64,000 nt of DNA. Source: Molossus alvarezi (lineage: Eukaryota; Chordata; Mammalia; Chiroptera; Molossidae). The stretch is taken from positions 130,809,430-130,873,429 of the forward strand of contig CM073908.1 in assembly GCA_037176705.1 (NCBI GenBank). The letters are read 5' to 3'. Position 1 is the stretch's first letter. Each line of letters begins with the position of its first letter. A model generated the notes under the pieces. The model ran no database searches and had not been told where the DNA came from. It saw only the letters and a list, made by a program, of their open reading frames with translations. This document shows, piece after piece, positions 36,264 to 48,437 of this stretch. The position numbers and the translations under genes are program-made.

Positions 36264-36546
36264 ATAATAGCTCATTCTTTTTTTTTTCCCCTCACCTGAG
36301 GACATTTTTCCATTTTTTGTTCAAAAAGAGTGGGAGGGAGAGAAAGAAAGAGACAGAGAGAGAGAAAAACATTGATGTGAAAGGGACACATCGAGTGGCT
36401 GCCACCCACACGACCCAACCAGGGACGGGGACAAACTGCAACTGAGGTATGTGCCCTTAGTGGGAACCGAACCCGGGTCTCTCTGGACCTCAGGTCGATG
36501 CTCTAACCACTGAGCAGAACCGGCCAGGGCTAGTAGCTCGTTCTTT
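36264..36546 (-). mobile_element. Ves SINE, minus, with TSD
   Basis: The tail TCACCTGAGGACATTTTTCC at about 36292 is followed by a GA-rich tract and a head ending AACCGGCCAGGGC at 36530. Target-site duplications are TAATAGCTCATTCTTT (36264-36279) and TAGTAGCTCGTTCTTT (36531-36546), with two differences. Confidence 0.92.
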
Positions 36547-37364
36547 ACAGAGAAACTAATTGAAATTCAATTCCAAATTAAACTATGATTACATCTATAG
36601 CACTATTAAGGTATCAGTCTTAGTTATTGATAATTTCCTTGAGAAAAATATGACCATTTATATTCCTAAACAGTGTGATGCACAACTTCCTGCAATATAC
36701 ACGGAAACTCAGGTAAAACTTACTCATCACAGCTGCATAGAACTGGAGAGTTAAATGACTCTGAAGAGTGTTAGTCATTCTTAATTTTTAAATCAAATGT
36801 TCAACAGAGTCTGTCCTCTAGCATTACACATTCCATGATTCCATGCTGAGCATTTTATAAAATTCTTATTCATAAGAAATATCTATTTTAGGCAAACTGT
36901 GCTTAAAGTTGGAAGGAATTAAATGGGATATGTGTAAATACTTTGTTATCCTAAAAGTTTACAAAATAAACTGTACTAATAGTTTTAATGGCCATTAAAG
37001 AGTACAAGGTGTCAGAAGACGGCTAGTAAGAAAAACTTTCAGATGGTGATTCTATTAGCCTAAAATTTCTAGCCCCAAATAATTAGTGCTTCATTTAAAA
37101 ATTATTTTTGTGTATATTGGTAATAGCTCAACTGTAACTATAGAACATTTTTGTTAAAATGGAGACATTCACTGAAGTATTACAATTATCACAATCCTAA
37201 TACATTGAATATATTTTTATGATGTAGACACCCATGGCAATTGATTTAAAAACTGAGAAGAAAAGATAAAAAAAAAATCTGTGAAGTAGGCTGATGGGTA
37301 GTAATTGATTTATCAAAAAAATTAGATCACAGAACTTTTTGTTTTTTACTATTCTGCTTCTTTT
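36547..37364. other. Unrecognised AT-rich intergenic DNA
   Basis: Nothing recognised. Confidence 0.4.
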
Positions 37365-37462
37365 AAAAAAAATTTTATCTTTATTGTTGAAAGTATTACA
37401 GATGTCCCCCCCTTTTCTCCCCTATTGACTCTCTCCACCATGCTCTACCCCCACCCCAGAAC
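37365..37462 (-). mobile_element. Very short L1 3' UTR fragment, minus
   Basis: TTTTATCTTTATTGTTGAAA, GTATTACAGATGTCCC and a C-rich stretch match the L1 3' UTR type at 40915 and 63480. Only about 100 bases are present, an extreme 5' truncation. Confidence 0.65.
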
Positions 37463-38599
37463 TCTTTCTTGAGTTCAATGGCAGAGTGTTAACATTCAGA
37501 CAGGAGACTGGGAGAATGCTTTGGTGAGTTGACCAGCTCAAAAGGGAAGACTGAAGGACACTGCCACCAGGGTTTCCCTATTCTATGGACATAAGATAAA
37601 GCATAACATTGTTAAGCTCCTTCTATATAGTAAGAGTTTTAATTCCTGGAAAGTTTCAGGCATGGAATATGGTGACGGAGAAGAAAAAGAAAAAAGGAAG
37701 GGGGGAGTCAAAAAACAACAAGAAGGAAAAAAGATAAAAACAACGTTAACAGTCGCTACACAGAGAGTAGAAAATTAGAATATCGACCAAGAAATATGAG
37801 AAAATATCACATCCATGACATTACACCAGAATGTTATAAAACAAGAAATATTCAGAAAACAAAAAAAGAGTTTTTAAGTTATTGTTTCTCAGTTTCAAAG
37901 CTATCCTTCTATACTCTACTTTGTGATGCTGAAACAGGGATTCTGTATACTTTCTGCTTTGCCAGCTGCTCCCTGTCATGCTCTGTCACTAGCGGGGATG
38001 AGAGGGGAACTATGAGGCTGGAATACGAACAAAAGATTTATTAATCCCATTTGCTTCCCAAGAATGCTTCCTCATCCCAGCAGCATTGCTTATAATAGCA
38101 ACAGCTAAATACAGTTTGCAGGTTTTTTGTTTTTTTTTTTTCTTCTGACACTGGCAAGGCTAGCTTTATCATGCCCTCTCCACCAGAGATATCAGTACCA
38201 GTCCACTAGTGCCCCTGCTCCAGGTCCAAGGTGTAGGACACAGGCTCAGGAGGCCCCTCCTCTCAACTCAGAGACACTGATACCAATAGACTAGTGTCTC
38301 CTTCTCAGAGATCAGAGTATCAGCTCCACCAGACACCTCTTTATATTTCTAGGTTTTTATTATTTTAATCTCTCACCTTTGTTCCTTTAACCCTAGGGTG
38401 GTAGCCACTTCCTATAGTCATTAACTTTGGGAGTTTTCTTTGTACCTTTTCAGTTACCTATTCAACAAACTTATAACTAATTTTTTTTTTAATGAATTCT
38501 CTCTATTCAAAAAAAGGATATAATCTCTGTCTTCTTAAAGGACTCTGCCTGACACTACATAATAGAAAAACTAGAAATAAAAAGTTGGAAAAATCTCTT
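37463..38599. other. Unassigned, possibly an LTR in part
   Basis: The part at about 37920-38560 is GC-richer than its flanks. On the minus strand it has an AATAAA (38033-38040 region) and TATTATAAG (near 38090) in LTR-like order, but no convincing target-site duplication. Two related blocks (38186-38217, AGATATCAGTACCAGTCC, and 38271-38306, AGACACTGATACCAATAG) suggest an internal duplication. A T-run lies at 38126-38141. Confidence 0.35.
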
Positions 38600-38696
38600 A
38601 AGGTTTAATTTTCTCATCTGTATAATTGGGGATAATGGTACAATCTACATCACTATTTTTTGTGAGGATTAAATGCAATGATATACATAAAGGTTT
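38600..38696 (+). mobile_element. MIR relic, plus (pair member 2)
   Basis: A MIR core fragment about 94% identical to 35732-35827, far closer than two independent MIR copies should be. The similarity stops sharply after AAAGGTTT. Confidence 0.75.
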
Positions 38697-39025
38697 ATAA
38701 CCAAAAGACAAAAGATAATAATAAAAATAAAAGTAGGAAATTAATGGATTGTTCCAGGAAGCCTAATGGCTAACAAGCATTCTAGAAGGAGAAAACAGAG
38801 AAAATACATGGGAGGAAATAAGCACATATTTCAAGAAAATTTCTCAGAACTCAAGCACATGAATTTCCTGGTTGAAAGGATCCATTGAGTGCACAGCATA
38901 GTAGATGAAAACAGAGGTTTCTCCAAATAACATCATGAAATTGGAGAATACTAGAAACAAAAAAGAAGTCTCTATAAGATTCATAAGAGGAAAAACTAAT
39001 GTCACATACAAAGGATATCCAATTA
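38697..39025. other. Unrecognised intergenic DNA
   Basis: Nothing recognised. A 98-codon minus-strand open stretch (38844-39140) runs into the LTR and has no domain. Confidence 0.4.
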
Positions 39026-39408
39026 TGTTACCATAGACAGTCTGGGCATGGGAGAGTTTCTTCCATTGGCCAAGATGGCACCAGGGGAGGTTCTTACACT
39101 GAGTGTGCCAAGAGCTAGAAGTATGAATGGACAAGACCAAAGCATGCCAAAGGCTAGAAAGATGAATGGCTAGGACCCCAGCCCAAAAGCTAAGAAGAAA
39201 ATTGGATAGGAAAATAGCACTCCCCTCTCTATCCCTATAAGAACCCCAAGTCTGAGCAGAAAGGGAAAATGGTTTTCCAGAAGGGAATCCATCATTTTCA
39301 CAGGTTGCGTGGCACCTGAATAAAACCTTTTTCCTTTTGCACCACCACTTGCCTCAAGGGTTTGACTTTTGCTGCAGAAGGCAGTGGAACCTGCGTTTTT
39401 CCATTACA
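39026..39408 (+). mobile_element. Solo LTR of an endogenous retrovirus, plus
   Basis: The layout fits an LTR: TGTTACC start, a TATA-like CTATAAG (about 39235-39241), AATAAA at 39319-39324 about 80 bases downstream, and an end at ...CCATTACA (39408). The flanks ATTA and ATCA could be a 4-bp duplication with one mismatch, which would fit a class I (gammaretrovirus-like) element. There is no gag, pol or env sequence on either side. The family is not named. Confidence 0.6.
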
Positions 39409-39570
39409 ATCAGAATGGTTTTGTACACCTCAACAGTGGCACAGGAACAAAAAGACATCAGAGAAATGTGTTAAAAATGCAATATAACTAATCAATCAAG
39501 TATGTGAGAGGAAACATATTTTTCAGACAATCAAAAGTCTCAAAACTGTACTTCCCATGTACCTTTTAAA
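39409..39570. other. Short unrecognised spacer
   Basis: Nothing recognised. Confidence 0.4.
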
Positions 39571-39853
39571 ATTAATTTACTGTCCTGGCCGGTTTGGCTC
39601 AGCGGTTAGAGCATTGGCCTGTGGTCCAGAGAGACCCGGGTTCAGTTCCCACTAAGGGCATGTATCTCGGTTGCAGTTTTTCCCTGGCCCTGGTTGGGTT
39701 GTGTGGGTGGCAGCCACTTGATGTGTCCCTTTCACGTTGATGTTTCTTTCTCTCTCCCTCCCTCCCACTTTATCTGAACAAAAAATGGAAAAAAAAAATG
39801 TCCTCGGGTGAGGATAAAAAATAAATAAATAAGTAAATAAAATAATAATTTAC
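39571..39853 (+). mobile_element. Ves SINE, plus, with well-preserved head
   Basis: TGTCCTGGCCGGTTTGGCTC opens the element at 39581. The CT tract, CACTTTATCTG and a tail with GTCCTCGGGTGAGGAT and AAATAAATAAATAAG follow. Target-site duplications are ATTAATTTAC (39571-39580) and AATAATTTAC (39844-39853). Confidence 0.95.
39595..39649 (+). promoter_or_regulatory. Internal Pol III promoter of a Ves SINE
   Basis: A-box-like TGGCTCAGCGG (39595-39605) and B-box-like GGTTCAGTTCC (39639-39649) are separated by 33 bases, as in tRNA genes. This is the best-preserved promoter among the Ves copies here. Activity is inferred from the motifs only. Confidence 0.6.
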
Positions 39854-40572
39854 CAAAGGATGCCCTCCAGCAACACAAGCCTGTACGTGAGGAAAGTGAA
39901 AGAAATGGTATTAATAAAATGAAGCCCTGGCACAGGCAAGGCTCAACGAAAATTTCCATGCTGACCATGAAGTGAGGTTGCCAGGTAACACGTGTGCCAT
40001 CAGCATAAAGGGCACCAGTCTGGATTAAATTGAGAGAATATTCACTCTAAATACCGATTTAACTTAAATTTGTACTCTAACAGTAACAGGAGTTTGAAAG
40101 AAGGAAATCATAGGAGTGACAACCTGAGGAGCTAACTTATCACTTACCCAAAGATACAAATAAATGTAATAAATGCAAGCATCCCCCATGTGTTCTATGT
40201 GTATGCGCTCACACATGAATATGCTTTCTCTATATTTATCTCTATGGATTTTAGGAGAGGGAAAATTTAGAACTAAGGGACAGCTCTGTTTCTGCTGAAA
40301 CGTGAAGTTTGATGATAATAATAAAGATTTATAAATAACAATAGCCATATACATATCAACTTGAAATCTGGAGATATAAAAATGCCAGATCAAGGAGCTG
40401 AAAGATTCACAAGCACTTGTCTCCAGGTCAGAGGAACCGAGAGATTTGTGAGGAGTGGAGCAGTATCTTTGCAATTTTATTTTAAATTTTGCCATCTCAT
40501 TAAATTTGTTAAATATATGTATTACTTGATAAAATGAATTAAAATTAACAATACCTGTCTCATAGGTCAAGT
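39854..40572. other. Unrecognised intergenic DNA
   Basis: Nothing recognised. A 168-codon minus-strand open stretch (40064-40570) is the longest outside repeats. It has no recognisable domain, no relatives in the window and AT-rich composition, so I treat it as chance. Confidence 0.4.
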
Positions 40573-40861
40573 TGATTTGTTTTATTTATTTATTTCATCA
40601 ATATTATTATTGTTGTTGTTAATCCTCACCCAAGAATACTTTTACATTGATTTTTAGACAGAATGGGAGGGAGGAAGGGAGAGAAAGAAACATTGATGTG
40701 AGAGAGACACATTGATTGGTTGCCTTCTGCATGACCCTAACCGGATCCTGGGATACAACCCAGATAAATGTCCTTGACCAAAATCAAACCTGCAACCCTT
40801 TGGTCCATGGGTGGACACTCTAATTGCTGAGCCAAATTGGGCAGGGCTGATTTGTTTTATT
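40573..40861 (-). mobile_element. Ves SINE, minus, perfect TSD
   Basis: The tail starts with TTAATCCTCACCCAAGAATA near 40619 and the head ends AAATTGGGCAGGGC at 40847. The duplication TGATTTGTTTTATT is identical at 40573-40586 and 40848-40861. Confidence 0.93.
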
Positions 40862-40914
40862 AATCTATAATGCATTTCATTTATTTCAGGGCAAAACCAT
40901 AAGTCTTTCTATAT

Positions 40915-41010
40915 TTTTTTAAATTTTATTTTTATTGTTGATAGTATTACATATGTCCCCTCTTTTTTTCTTTCCCATTAATCTCCTCCATCCAGCTCCC
41001 ACCTCAGATT
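40915..41010 (-). mobile_element. Very short L1 3' UTR fragment, minus
   Basis: ATTTTATTTTTATTGTTGAT, AGTATTACATATGTCCCC and a pyrimidine-rich stretch match the 37.4 kb and 63.5 kb tails. Confidence 0.65.
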
Positions 41011-42164
41011 GTTGACTGGCACTATATCTGATGCAGAGTACCCTTACAATAAAGGCTGAAGTGAATGAATGAGTAATGGCACTCTTTATTCAGTATTTTT
41101 TAGTGATAAAGAATATTTACAGTTTCATCATTGTTTATGATTCACTTCTGTATGCTATGGGAAAGTGGAAATGATCTTCATTGAATGCCTAGCTACCAAA
41201 TGATTCTCATTCTCAATACAGGAAGATTTATTGCATTTAAAAACGCACATTATGAAGACATAAAATAGATTCATTGAAATTCATTAATTTACTTATTTTT
41301 GGGGGAACATGGATTCAGTACCTTAGTAGTATTCTCTGATCAAAGGATGAAAAATAAGTAGTAGTCCCTGCATTCCAATGACTCATGGTATGTTGTTTAA
41401 TAGCAAATAAATAACTACATGAGATTTTCTTTTACTTATACAAAAGAATTTCAAACCTCAATTCACATGTAACATAATACTCAGAGATTTCATACTATGT
41501 CAAAAGTCAGGAATTTTTAGTGACAACATTGGGGTTTGAACTTAAATTAACATACTCTAAAACATGATATTAACAAAAGCAGATTAACTGTACTGATTGA
41601 AGAAAAAAATTGTTTCAAAGATGGATCAGTTGTTCACAGATGTTATCCTTCTAATATTAACTCTATATGTGTTACTACTTAACATTTTCAGCAAGGATAA
41701 TACAATTAAGTACATAGGTGCAGGTTTAATCCCTGAGATCTAAGAAGGTTATGTTTTGTTTATTTCTATGAAGAAGACCATTGTTGCCAATAGAGCACAA
41801 ATGCAATTCCCATGCCCTTCATGTTTTAAACACCATTAGATGATACATTTTCTGTTTTCTAATATTTTAAACAACTTAGAGCAGCGTAAATGATGTCTAG
41901 TCACATATTGATTAGAAACTAAAAGAGTCTAATATTATATAGTCCAACTACAAATTTTATTAGTTAAAAAAAAAAGTCTTCAGACATTAAGCGATTAATG
42001 AAAGATAAGAGATAATGGGAGGGCAGTTTTGGATTTAAATCCACACAAGCTAACAAAACACAGTCCTGTGCTATTTGCACCAGAGAGGCTAAAAAGGAAC
42101 ATTGAAGAATCACCATCAAGGCTCTTATTCCAACTATTGCATTGCTGGTTTTTATTTCCTGATG
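41011..42164. other. Unrecognised AT-rich intergenic DNA
   Basis: Nothing recognised. Confidence 0.4.
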
Positions 42165-42400
42165 ATTTTCTTATTTATTTATTTATTTTTCTTTATTGAT
42201 TCTTTTTTTAGAGAGAGAAGAAGGGAGAAGGAGAGAGAGAGAGAGACATCAATGAAAGAGCACATCGATTGGTTGCCTTTTGCATGCCCCCCAGTGGGAA
42301 CGGGGCCCACAACCCGGGCATGTGCCCTGACCGGGATTCAAACTGGTGACCTCCTGGTGCACAGGTCAATCCTCGACCACTGAGCCACACCTGCTGGGCT
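42165..42400 (-). mobile_element. Ves SINE, minus
   Basis: A tail of (TTTA)n (near 42172-42187), a GA-rich tract, CACATCGATTGGTTGCC, and a head ending CACCTGCTGGGC at 42399. No clear target-site duplication was found. Confidence 0.9.
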
Positions 42401-42431
42401 TATAAAGTCTTTTTAAAAATGAATAACCAGT

Positions 42432-42850
42432 CAATAGATGAGTGGATAAAAAAACTGTGGTACACATACACAATGGAATACTATGCAGCTGTAATAAAGA
42501 AATATCTCTTTTCCTTTGAGACGACATAAAGGGGCCTGGAAAGTATTATCCTAAGTGAAACAAGACAAGAAAAGAAAGACAAATATCACACGATCTTATT
42601 TATTTGTGGAATATGATGAGCATAACAGTCTGAGGAATGGGGTAGCCCCAGAAACGTGGAAGTGGGGTACAGACTGACAATCCCCAGAAGAGGGAGTGGA
42701 GGGAGAGATAAACCACAGAACTTATATGCATGTATGCGTAAACAATGGACATGGACAAAAAAGCTGGGGACAGGGCGGGGAGGGTGGGGGAGGAGGTATC
42801 AGTGGGGGAAAAAGGTGAAACATCTGTAACAAAAATGAATTATTAAAAAT
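42432..42850 (+). mobile_element. L1 3' end lying directly upstream of L1-C
   Basis: It starts inside the ORF2 C-terminus (GTCAATAGATGAGTGGATAA), passes the usual end of ORF2 near 42614 and the 3' UTR, and ends with CATCTGTAACAAAAATGAA and a short A-rich run near 42850. L1-C starts within about ten bases. Here the extra 3' end is in front of the long L1, not behind it. Confidence 0.88.
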
Positions 42851-43670
42851 TGGGGAGATTCCAAAATGGCGGCAGAGTGAATGGAAGCTACACAGACCAT
42901 CTCCCAGAACCAAACTGGAATTACAACAAAAATAAAGACAAATTGTCAGGAGAAAGCAACAGAAAAGCAGCTCGGAGGAAAACATAACCAGAAACACTGA
43001 CTAAATCCTGGTAGGCTTGTGAAGACACAAGAGGGGGTCTGGGAGCCCATGGTTGGCAGTGGCCTTAACTGTGAGCAGCATCCTCGGGTTAAACTCACAA
43101 GCGGCTCCACACCACAAAGCCGGGACAGAGGCTGAAATAGCCACAGCCACTTACCTTGGGCTCCTGCAGAGGGAGGGCAGACAGGACTGGAACTGTGTGT
43201 GGACACTCAGGATTTGGAGGGAACTCAGAGCTTTTGCTGAGTTGCTGCCACCCAAGAGTGTGGTCATCATACTCCTTCCCAGGGCTCTGGGGAGAAGCAA
43301 CGGCCCCTCCCTCAGGAATTCAACCCCACCCAGTGGCCATTAAAATGCTAATTGAGGCCCATGAACAACCAGGATCTGCTCCACCCTCAAGAAATCCCCT
43401 TATGCTGAACACCTGAGGGAATGTTTCATTCAACTGAGAACCCAAGGCTCTTCAGGTAACCTCCACTGATAGCCCCAGGCAAAAAGCTAGAGGATAACTG
43501 TACCATTCCCTGGTGTAGCAAGTCCAACCAAAAAAGTAAGACTTGACAGTGGTGTTTAACTCGGGTCCTCCCTGGCTTATTCAAATCCAGGAGAGGGAAC
43601 CACAAAGAGCAGAACACCAACACTCACAGGGAAAATTTGGCAGGCTCCAAAGCCCACAGTAAGAGCCAAA
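42851..43670 (+). promoter_or_regulatory. L1-C 5' UTR with intact YY1-like start site
   Basis: It begins GGGGAGATTCCAAAATGGCGGC (site at 42862-42873). AAAATGGCGG is a good YY1-type core at the expected position near the transcript start. The following GAATGGAAGCTACACAGACC aligns with 13870 in L1-A and about 32900 in L1-B, where the core is mutated to AAAATGGAGG. Confidence 0.6.
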
Positions 43671-44588
43671 ATGGTGAAACACAGAAACAAGAGCTAAATG
43701 AAAGAACAAGAGACCTCTACCGAAGATGAGATAAATGAGGTGCAATTAAACAAGTTAACAGAACTAGAATTCAGAGCCATGATCTTGAGGAAGCTCAACA
43801 GCATGTGTAAGGACATGAGCACCATGAGTAAAGACATAGATATGTTGAAAATGAACCAGTTGGAAATTAAAAACCACCAAGAAGAAATGAAGAATGACAT
43901 ATCAGAAATAAAGAACTCATTGGAAGGTCTAAATAGCAGAGTAGAGGAAGCTGAGGACCGGATCAGTGAATTAGAAGATAGGTTAGAAAAAGTCAACCAA
44001 TCAGAAAACCAAAAGGAAAAAAAAAAAAAAAAAAACAATTAAAAAGCAGGAAGACAGCTTAATAGAACTGTGGGACAACTGAAAATGTAATAACATTCGC
44101 ATCATGGGAGTCCCTAAAGAAGAAGAAAATGGACAAGGTTTAGAGAATATATTTGAAGAAATGGTGACAGGAAACTTCCCTAATGTGGTGAAGGAAGAAG
44201 GCATTCAAGTTCAAGAAGCACAGAGAGCCCCACATAAGAAAAACCCAAACAGCCCCACACCAAGACACATAGTAATCAAAATGCCAAAAATTAAAGACAA
44301 AGAGAGAATCCTAAAAGCAGTAAGAGATAAACAACAGGTTACCTACAAAGAAAACCCCATAAGGCTCTCAGTTGACTTCTCAACAGAAACACGACAGGCC
44401 AGAAGGGAATGGCATGAGGTAATCAAGGTAATGAAAAACAAGGATCTGAATCCAAGACAACTCTACCCACCAAGGCTATCATTCAAAATAGAAGGTCAAA
44501 TAAAGAGCTTCTAAGACAAAAAAAAAGGCTAAGGGAATACATTAGCACCAAACCAGCACTGCAAAAAATGTTAAAAGGACTGCTGTAA
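43671..44588 (+). pseudogene. L1-C ORF1 remnant
   Basis: This is the L1 RNA-binding protein. From the expected ATG at 43671 a TAA occurs at codon 9, directly followed by another ATG (43698) that opens the coiled-coil region (43698-44042, rich in K/E/L heptads). It ends in an expanded A-run (44018-44035). The RRM and C-terminal part (44104-44514, MGVPKEEENGQGLENIFEE and RHIVIKMPKIKDKERIL) follows in another frame. The normal stop is TAA at 44586-44588. Slippage in the A-run is the likely cause of the frame change. Confidence 0.87.
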
Positions 44589-44633
44589 TTACCAGGAAAA
44601 ATAGGAAGAAAAATATAACCACACTAAACAAAA

Positions 44634-47600
44634 ATGGCAATAAATAAATACATATCAATTATCACCTTAAATGTAAATGGATTCAATGCTCCAATAAAAA
44701 GACACAGAGTAGCTGATTGGATAAGAAAGCATGACTCATCTATATGTTGTTTACAAGAGACCCACCTCACAATAAAAGAATCACATAGGTGGAAAGTGAA
44801 GGGATGGAAAAAAATCTTCCAAGCAAACAGAAAGCAAAAAATAGCTGAGGTAGCAATACTGATATCTGATAAAATAGATTTCAAAATGAAGAACATAACT
44901 AGAGACAAAGAAGACCACTACATAATATTGAAAGGATCTATCCAACAGGAAGATATAACCTTGATAAACATATATGCACCCAATATAGGAGCACCAACAT
45001 ATATTCAAATCTTCTGGAGGACTTCAAAGGAGAAATTGACAGCAATACAATTATAGCAGGGGACTTCAATACCCCGCTGACATCGCTGGATAGATCCTCT
45101 AGGCAAAAGAATTAGCAAGGAAAAAGAGCCTCTAAATGAAGAACTACAATCAATGGATTTAATCGATATCTATAGAGAATTACACCCCAAAACTACAGAA
45201 TTCACATTCATCTGAAGTGTACATGGGACATTCTCAAAGATAGACCACATGTTAGGGCACAAACTAAGTTTCCCCAAATTCAAGAAGATTGAAATCATAT
45301 CAAGCACCTTCTCAGATCACAATGGCATGCAACTAGACATCAACTGCAACAAGCACATGCAAAGGCATTTGAAAACATGGAAGCTACATAACATGTTATT
45401 AAACAACAAATGGGTTTCTGAAGAGATCAAGGAAGAAATTAGAAACTTCCTGGAAACCAATAAAAATGAACACACAACACAAAACCTATGGGATACAGCG
45501 AAACCAGTTCTAAGAGGGAAGTTTATAGCACTACAGGCCTACCTCAAGGAGCAAGAAAAATCTCTAATAGACTACATAACCTCACAAATTAAAGAACTAG
45601 AAAACGAACATAGAAACAAACAAAAAAACCCAGAGCCAGTAGAAGGAAGGAAATAGTAAAGATCACAGCAGAAATAAATGATATAGAGACCAAAAAAAAC
45701 AATTAAAAAAATAAATGAAATACAGAGCTGTTTTTTTTTTTTTTTTTTAAGATAAACAAAATTGATGGACCTTTAGCTAGATTCACCAAGGAACAGAGAG
45801 AACTCAAATACAGAAACAACTGATACCACAGAAATATAGAAGATGGTTAACAACTACTATCAACAATTATATGGCAACAAATTTGACAATCTGAGCAAAA
45901 TGGACAAATTTCTAGAAACACATAGTCTCACAAAACTACACCAGGAAGAAATAGAAAACTTGAACAGATCAATAACAGCAGAAGAAATTGAAGATGTAAT
46001 CAAGATTCTCCCAGGAAACAAAAGTCCAGGCCTGGATGGCTTCACAGGGGAGTTTTACGGAACATTAAAAAAAGAACTAACACCCATTCTCTTCAAACTA
46101 TTTCAAAAAATTCTAGAAGAAGGAAGACTTCCAAACTCGTTTTATTTGGCCAGGAAATACTAATTCCAAACCAGAAAAAGAAACTACAAAGAAAGAAAAC
46201 TACAGGCCAATATCCCTGATGAACATAGATGCCAAAATCCTGAACAAAATTCTAACAAATCAGATGCAGCAACACATCAAAAAAATTATTCACCATAACC
46301 AAGTGGGATTCATCCCAGGGATGCAAGGCTGGTACAATATTCGCAAATCAATAAATGTGATACACCACATAAACAAAATGAAAAATAAAAATTACACAAT
46401 CATATCAATAGATGCCAAAAAGCCTTTGACAAACTCCAGCATACATTTGTGATAAAAATGCTCAGCAATGTGAAAATAGAGGGATCATATCTAAACATAA
46501 TAAAGACCTTCTATGAAAGACCTTCAGCCATCATCATACTCAATGGGCAAAAAATAAAAGCATTTTCCTTAAGAACAGAAACAAGACAAGGATGCCCACT
46601 TTCACCACTCCTATTTAACATGGTACTGGAAGTCTTAACCACAGCAATAAGACAGGAAGAAAAAATAAAAGGGATTCAAATTGGAAAGGAGGAAGTGAAA
46701 CTGTCATTATTTGCAGATGACATGATACTATACGTAGAAAACCCCAAAGACTTCATCAAAATTTTACTAGACTTAATAAATAAATTTGGAAAAGTAGCAG
46801 GATACAAAATTAACATCAAGAAATTGATGGCATTCTTATGCACCAACGATGAACTCACAGAAAGAGAAATTAAGAAAACAATCCCACTTACCATTGTGGC
46901 AAAAAAATTAAGATACCTAGGTGTAACCTAACCAAAGAAATAAAGGACCTATTCACAGAAAACTACAGGTCATTAAAAATAGAAATAGAGGAAGATATAA
47001 AAAAGTGGAAGCACATACCTTGTTCATGGATTGGGAGAATTAACATCATTAAAATGTCCATTTTACCCAAAGCAATCTATAGATTCAATGCAATCCCCAT
47101 CAAAATACCAATGACATATTCCACAGAACTAGAACAAACACTTCAAAAGCTCATATGGAACCAAAAAAGACCTCGAATAGCCACAGCAATCTTGAAAAGA
47201 AAGAACAAAGCTGGAGGGATCACCTTACCAGATTTAAGGTTATACTACAAAGCCACCGTAATCAAAACAGCCTGGTACTGGCACAAGAACAGGCATATAG
47301 ACCAGTGGAACCGAACAGAGAACCCAGAAATGGATCCAAGGCAATATGCCTAATTAATATTTGACAAAGGTGGCAAGAGCATACAGTGGAGTAAAGACAG
47401 CCTCTTTAATAAATGGTGTTGGGGAAATTGGACAGCTACATGCAAAAAAATGAAAGTAGATCATCAACTTACACCATACACAACAATAAACTCAAAATGG
47501 ATAAAAGACTTAAATGTGACTCATGAATCCATAAAAGTCCTAGAAGAAACTGTAGGCAACAAAATTTCAGACATCATACGCAGCAGAATTTTCACCGATT

Positions 47601-48437
47601 CATCACTTAAGGCAACAGAAACAAAGAAGAAAATAAACACATGGGACTACATCAAACTCAAAAGCTTTTACACAGCAAAATATACAATCATCAAAACAGA
47701 AAGGCAACCCACTATATGGGAGAGCATAATTGCCAATGATATATCAGATAAGGGGTTAATTTCCAATATATATAGAGTGTTCATACAACTCAACAAAAGG
47801 AAGACAAAGAACTCAATTAAAAAATGGGCAGAGGAACTAAATAGACACCTCTCCAAACAGGACATACAAATGGCTAAGAGACATATGAAGACATGCTCAA
47901 CATCACTAATCATATGAGAGATGCAAATTACAACAACCATGAGGTATCACCTCACACCTGTCAGAATGGCCGGCATCAACAAATCACCAAACAACAAGTG
48001 TTGGCGAGGGTGTGGAGAAAAGGGGACTCTAGCACACTGCTGGTGGGAATGTAGACTGGTGCAGCCACTATGGAAAACAATATGGTGTTACCTCAAAATA
48101 TTAGAAATTGAACTGCCATTTTACCCAGTGATCCCTCTTCTAGGAATACACCCAAGAAGCCTGAAACCCCAATCCGAAAGAATATATGTATTGCCATGTT
48201 TGTAGCAGCACTATTTACAATAGCTAAGATCTAGAAACAGCCCAAATGTACATCAGTAGATGAATGGATAAAAAACCAGTGGTACATATACACAATGGAG
48301 TATTATTCAGCTGTAAGAAAGAAAGATCTCTTATTCTTTGAGATGACATGCAGGGACCTGGAAAGTGTCATCCTAAGTGAAACAAGCCAACAGAGAAAGA
48401 CAAGTATCATATGATCTCACTTATTTGTGGAATATAA
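44634..48437 (+). pseudogene. L1-C ORF2 remnant, most complete domain order
   Basis: This is the endonuclease/reverse transcriptase. The endonuclease start (44634-45056) shows TLNVNG (N at residues 13/15) and QETHL (E42), then GDFNT near 45060 and SDH at 45312-45320. RT follows: KSPGLDGFTGEFY (46019-46060), [14 protein letters not shown] (46309-46350), SIDAKK (near 46410), [11 protein letters not shown] (46591-46620) and FADD at 46710-46721. The C-terminal region runs through 47054-47353, 47450-47917 and 47921-48205. Frameshifts near 45008, 46160 and 46440, plus further stops, break it. The stop in the shared GGAATATAA is at 48435-48437. Confidence 0.9.

Noticed and set aside
40064..40570. 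168-codon open stretch on the minus strand
   Set aside because: It is the longest open stretch outside repeats, but has no recognisable domain, no splice or codon context and AT-biased composition. A chance ORF is the simpler reading.
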